From Bifidobacterium breve (GTDB taxonomy: Bacteria > Actinomycetota > Thermoleophilia > Miltoncostaeales > Miltoncostaeaceae): 5,830 bases of DNA. The stretch is from the NCBI GenBank assembly GCA_945876305.1, contig CAMCOB010000086.1:1-5830 (forward strand). The letters are read 5' to 3'. Positions 5,271 to 5,830 of the stretch are shown here, in pieces. The notes beneath the pieces are model-generated. The model searched no databases, was not told the origin of the DNA, and saw only the letters and a list, made by a program, of their open reading frames with translations. The stretch's first letter is position 1; each line of letters starts with the position of its first letter. The position numbers were made by a program, and so were the translations under genes.

Positions 5271-5830
5271 GTGAGCGGTTCCGCCGCCACTCCCGTCGTC
5301 GCCGTTGACGCGATGGGGGGAGACACGGCACCGCACGTGCCAGTGGCGGGTGCCGTCGCGGCAGCGAAGGAGGGCATCAGGATCCTTCTGGTCGGCGACT
5401 CGGAGGCACTCGAGCGCGAACTCGCCACGCACGGCGATGTTCCCAGCGGGATCACCGTGGTGCATGCCAGCGACCGCATCCACTCTGCCGAGGATGGCGT
5501 GCGGGCGGTGCGCAACAAGGCTGATGCGTCCATGGTGGTCGCCTGCCGGCAGGTTGCCGAGGGCAACGCCAGCGCCGCCATCTCCGCCGGGCACACCGGC
5601 GCCATGCTCGCGGCGTCCACACTGCTCATGCGACGCCTGCCGGGCGTCATCCGCCCCGGTCTTGCCGTCCCCATGCCCTCTGTCCTCGGCCCGGTCGTCC
5701 TCATTGACGGCGGGGCCAATGTGGAGTGCAAGCCCGAGTACCTCGCGCAGTTCGCAGTGATGGGGCGGGTGCTCGCCCGCGACATCATGGGTATCGCCGA
5801 CCCGACAGTGGGCATCCTCACCATCGGAGA
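5271..5830 (+). CDS. plsX: Phosphate acyltransferase PlsX, 5' part (C-terminus outside window)
   Basis: PlsX converts acyl-ACP and phosphate to acyl-phosphate, the donor used by PlsY to make lysophosphatidic acid in membrane phospholipid synthesis. It is a peripheral membrane enzyme. The frame stays open from GTG at 5271 to the window end, 186 complete codons of an expected ~330. Signatures seen are VVAVDAMGGDTAP (residues 9-21) and AVRNKADASMVVACRQVAEG. Then come SAGHTGA (105-111; commonly SAGNTGA in relatives) and DGGANVECKPEYLAQFAVMG (146-165; commonly DVGANV). The visible end, GILTIG, matches the family's LLxIGEE region. No canonical start further upstream in this frame looks better, and ATG at 5313 falls inside the conserved DAMGGD. 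The GTG has no Shine-Dalgarno motif, so translation may depend on coupling to rpmF, whose stop is 13 nt upstream. Confidence 0.95.
   Translation, partial: MSGSAATPVVAVDAMGGDTAPHVPVAGAVAAAKEGIRILLVGDSEALERELATHGDVPSGITVVHASDRIHSAEDGVRAVRNKADASMVVACRQVAEGNASAAISAGHTGAMLAASTLLMRRLPGVIRPGLAVPMPSVLGPVVLIDGGANVECKPEYLAQFAVMGRVLARDIMGIADPTVGILTIG

Noticed and set aside
4494..5594. A 366-codon minus-strand frame across the DUF177, rpmF and plsX genes
   Set aside because: It spans three recognised plus-strand genes and has no recognisable domain. It is a GC-bias shadow.
4946..5824. A 292-codon minus-strand frame opposite rpmF and plsX
   Set aside because: The plus-strand plsX frame is unmistakable over the same bases. 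The antisense product has Ser/Arg/Thr/Ala-rich shadow composition.

Overview
The window reads as a housekeeping stretch of a GC-rich bacterial chromosome. Gene order and protein character point to the phylum Actinomycetota. The order recG, rsmD, coaD, a DivIVA/SepIVA-like coiled-coil gene, a DUF177 (YceD) gene, rpmF is what I recall from actinobacterial genomes. Non-ATG starts are frequent (GTG for recG and plsX, TTG for rpmF), and both L28 and L32 are of the four-cysteine, zinc-binding type. A deep lineage such as Thermoleophilia is possible, but this rests on memory of gene order and not on a search.

Layout: (1) Bases 1-351, plus strand, hold the 3' part of ribH (lumazine synthase, riboflavin biosynthesis). 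(2) rpmB (L28) lies on the minus strand, 348-548, and converges on ribH so tightly that the two TAG stop codons share the tetramer CTAG. (3) An 86-bp divergent spacer (549-634) with a small GC-rich hairpin separates rpmB from recG. (4) From 635 to 4963, plus strand, runs a compact apparent operon: recG (branch-migration helicase), rsmD (16S rRNA methyltransferase), coaD (phosphopantetheine adenylyltransferase), a short SepIVA/DivIVA-like coiled-coil protein, and a DUF177 protein. recG/rsmD overlap by 1 nt and rsmD/coaD by 4 nt. (5) A 114-bp gap (4964-5077) carries a candidate promoter and inverted repeats. It is followed by rpmF (L32, 59 codons, TTG start) and, 13 nt further on, the 5' part of plsX (acyl-phosphate synthesis for phospholipids), which is cut by the window end.

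The genes cover ribosome assembly (L28, RsmD, DUF177, L32), replication repair (RecG), CoA and phospholipid precursors (CoaD, PlsX), and probably cell-envelope growth or septation (the SepIVA-like protein). I saw no mobile element, CRISPR array, tRNA or rRNA. I found no clearly novel system. The best items for a second look are the short SepIVA-like protein, the unresolved DUF177 start (its best ribosome-binding site points at a GTT codon), the ribH/rpmB stop-codon overlap, and the leader regions of rpmB, rpmF and plsX.
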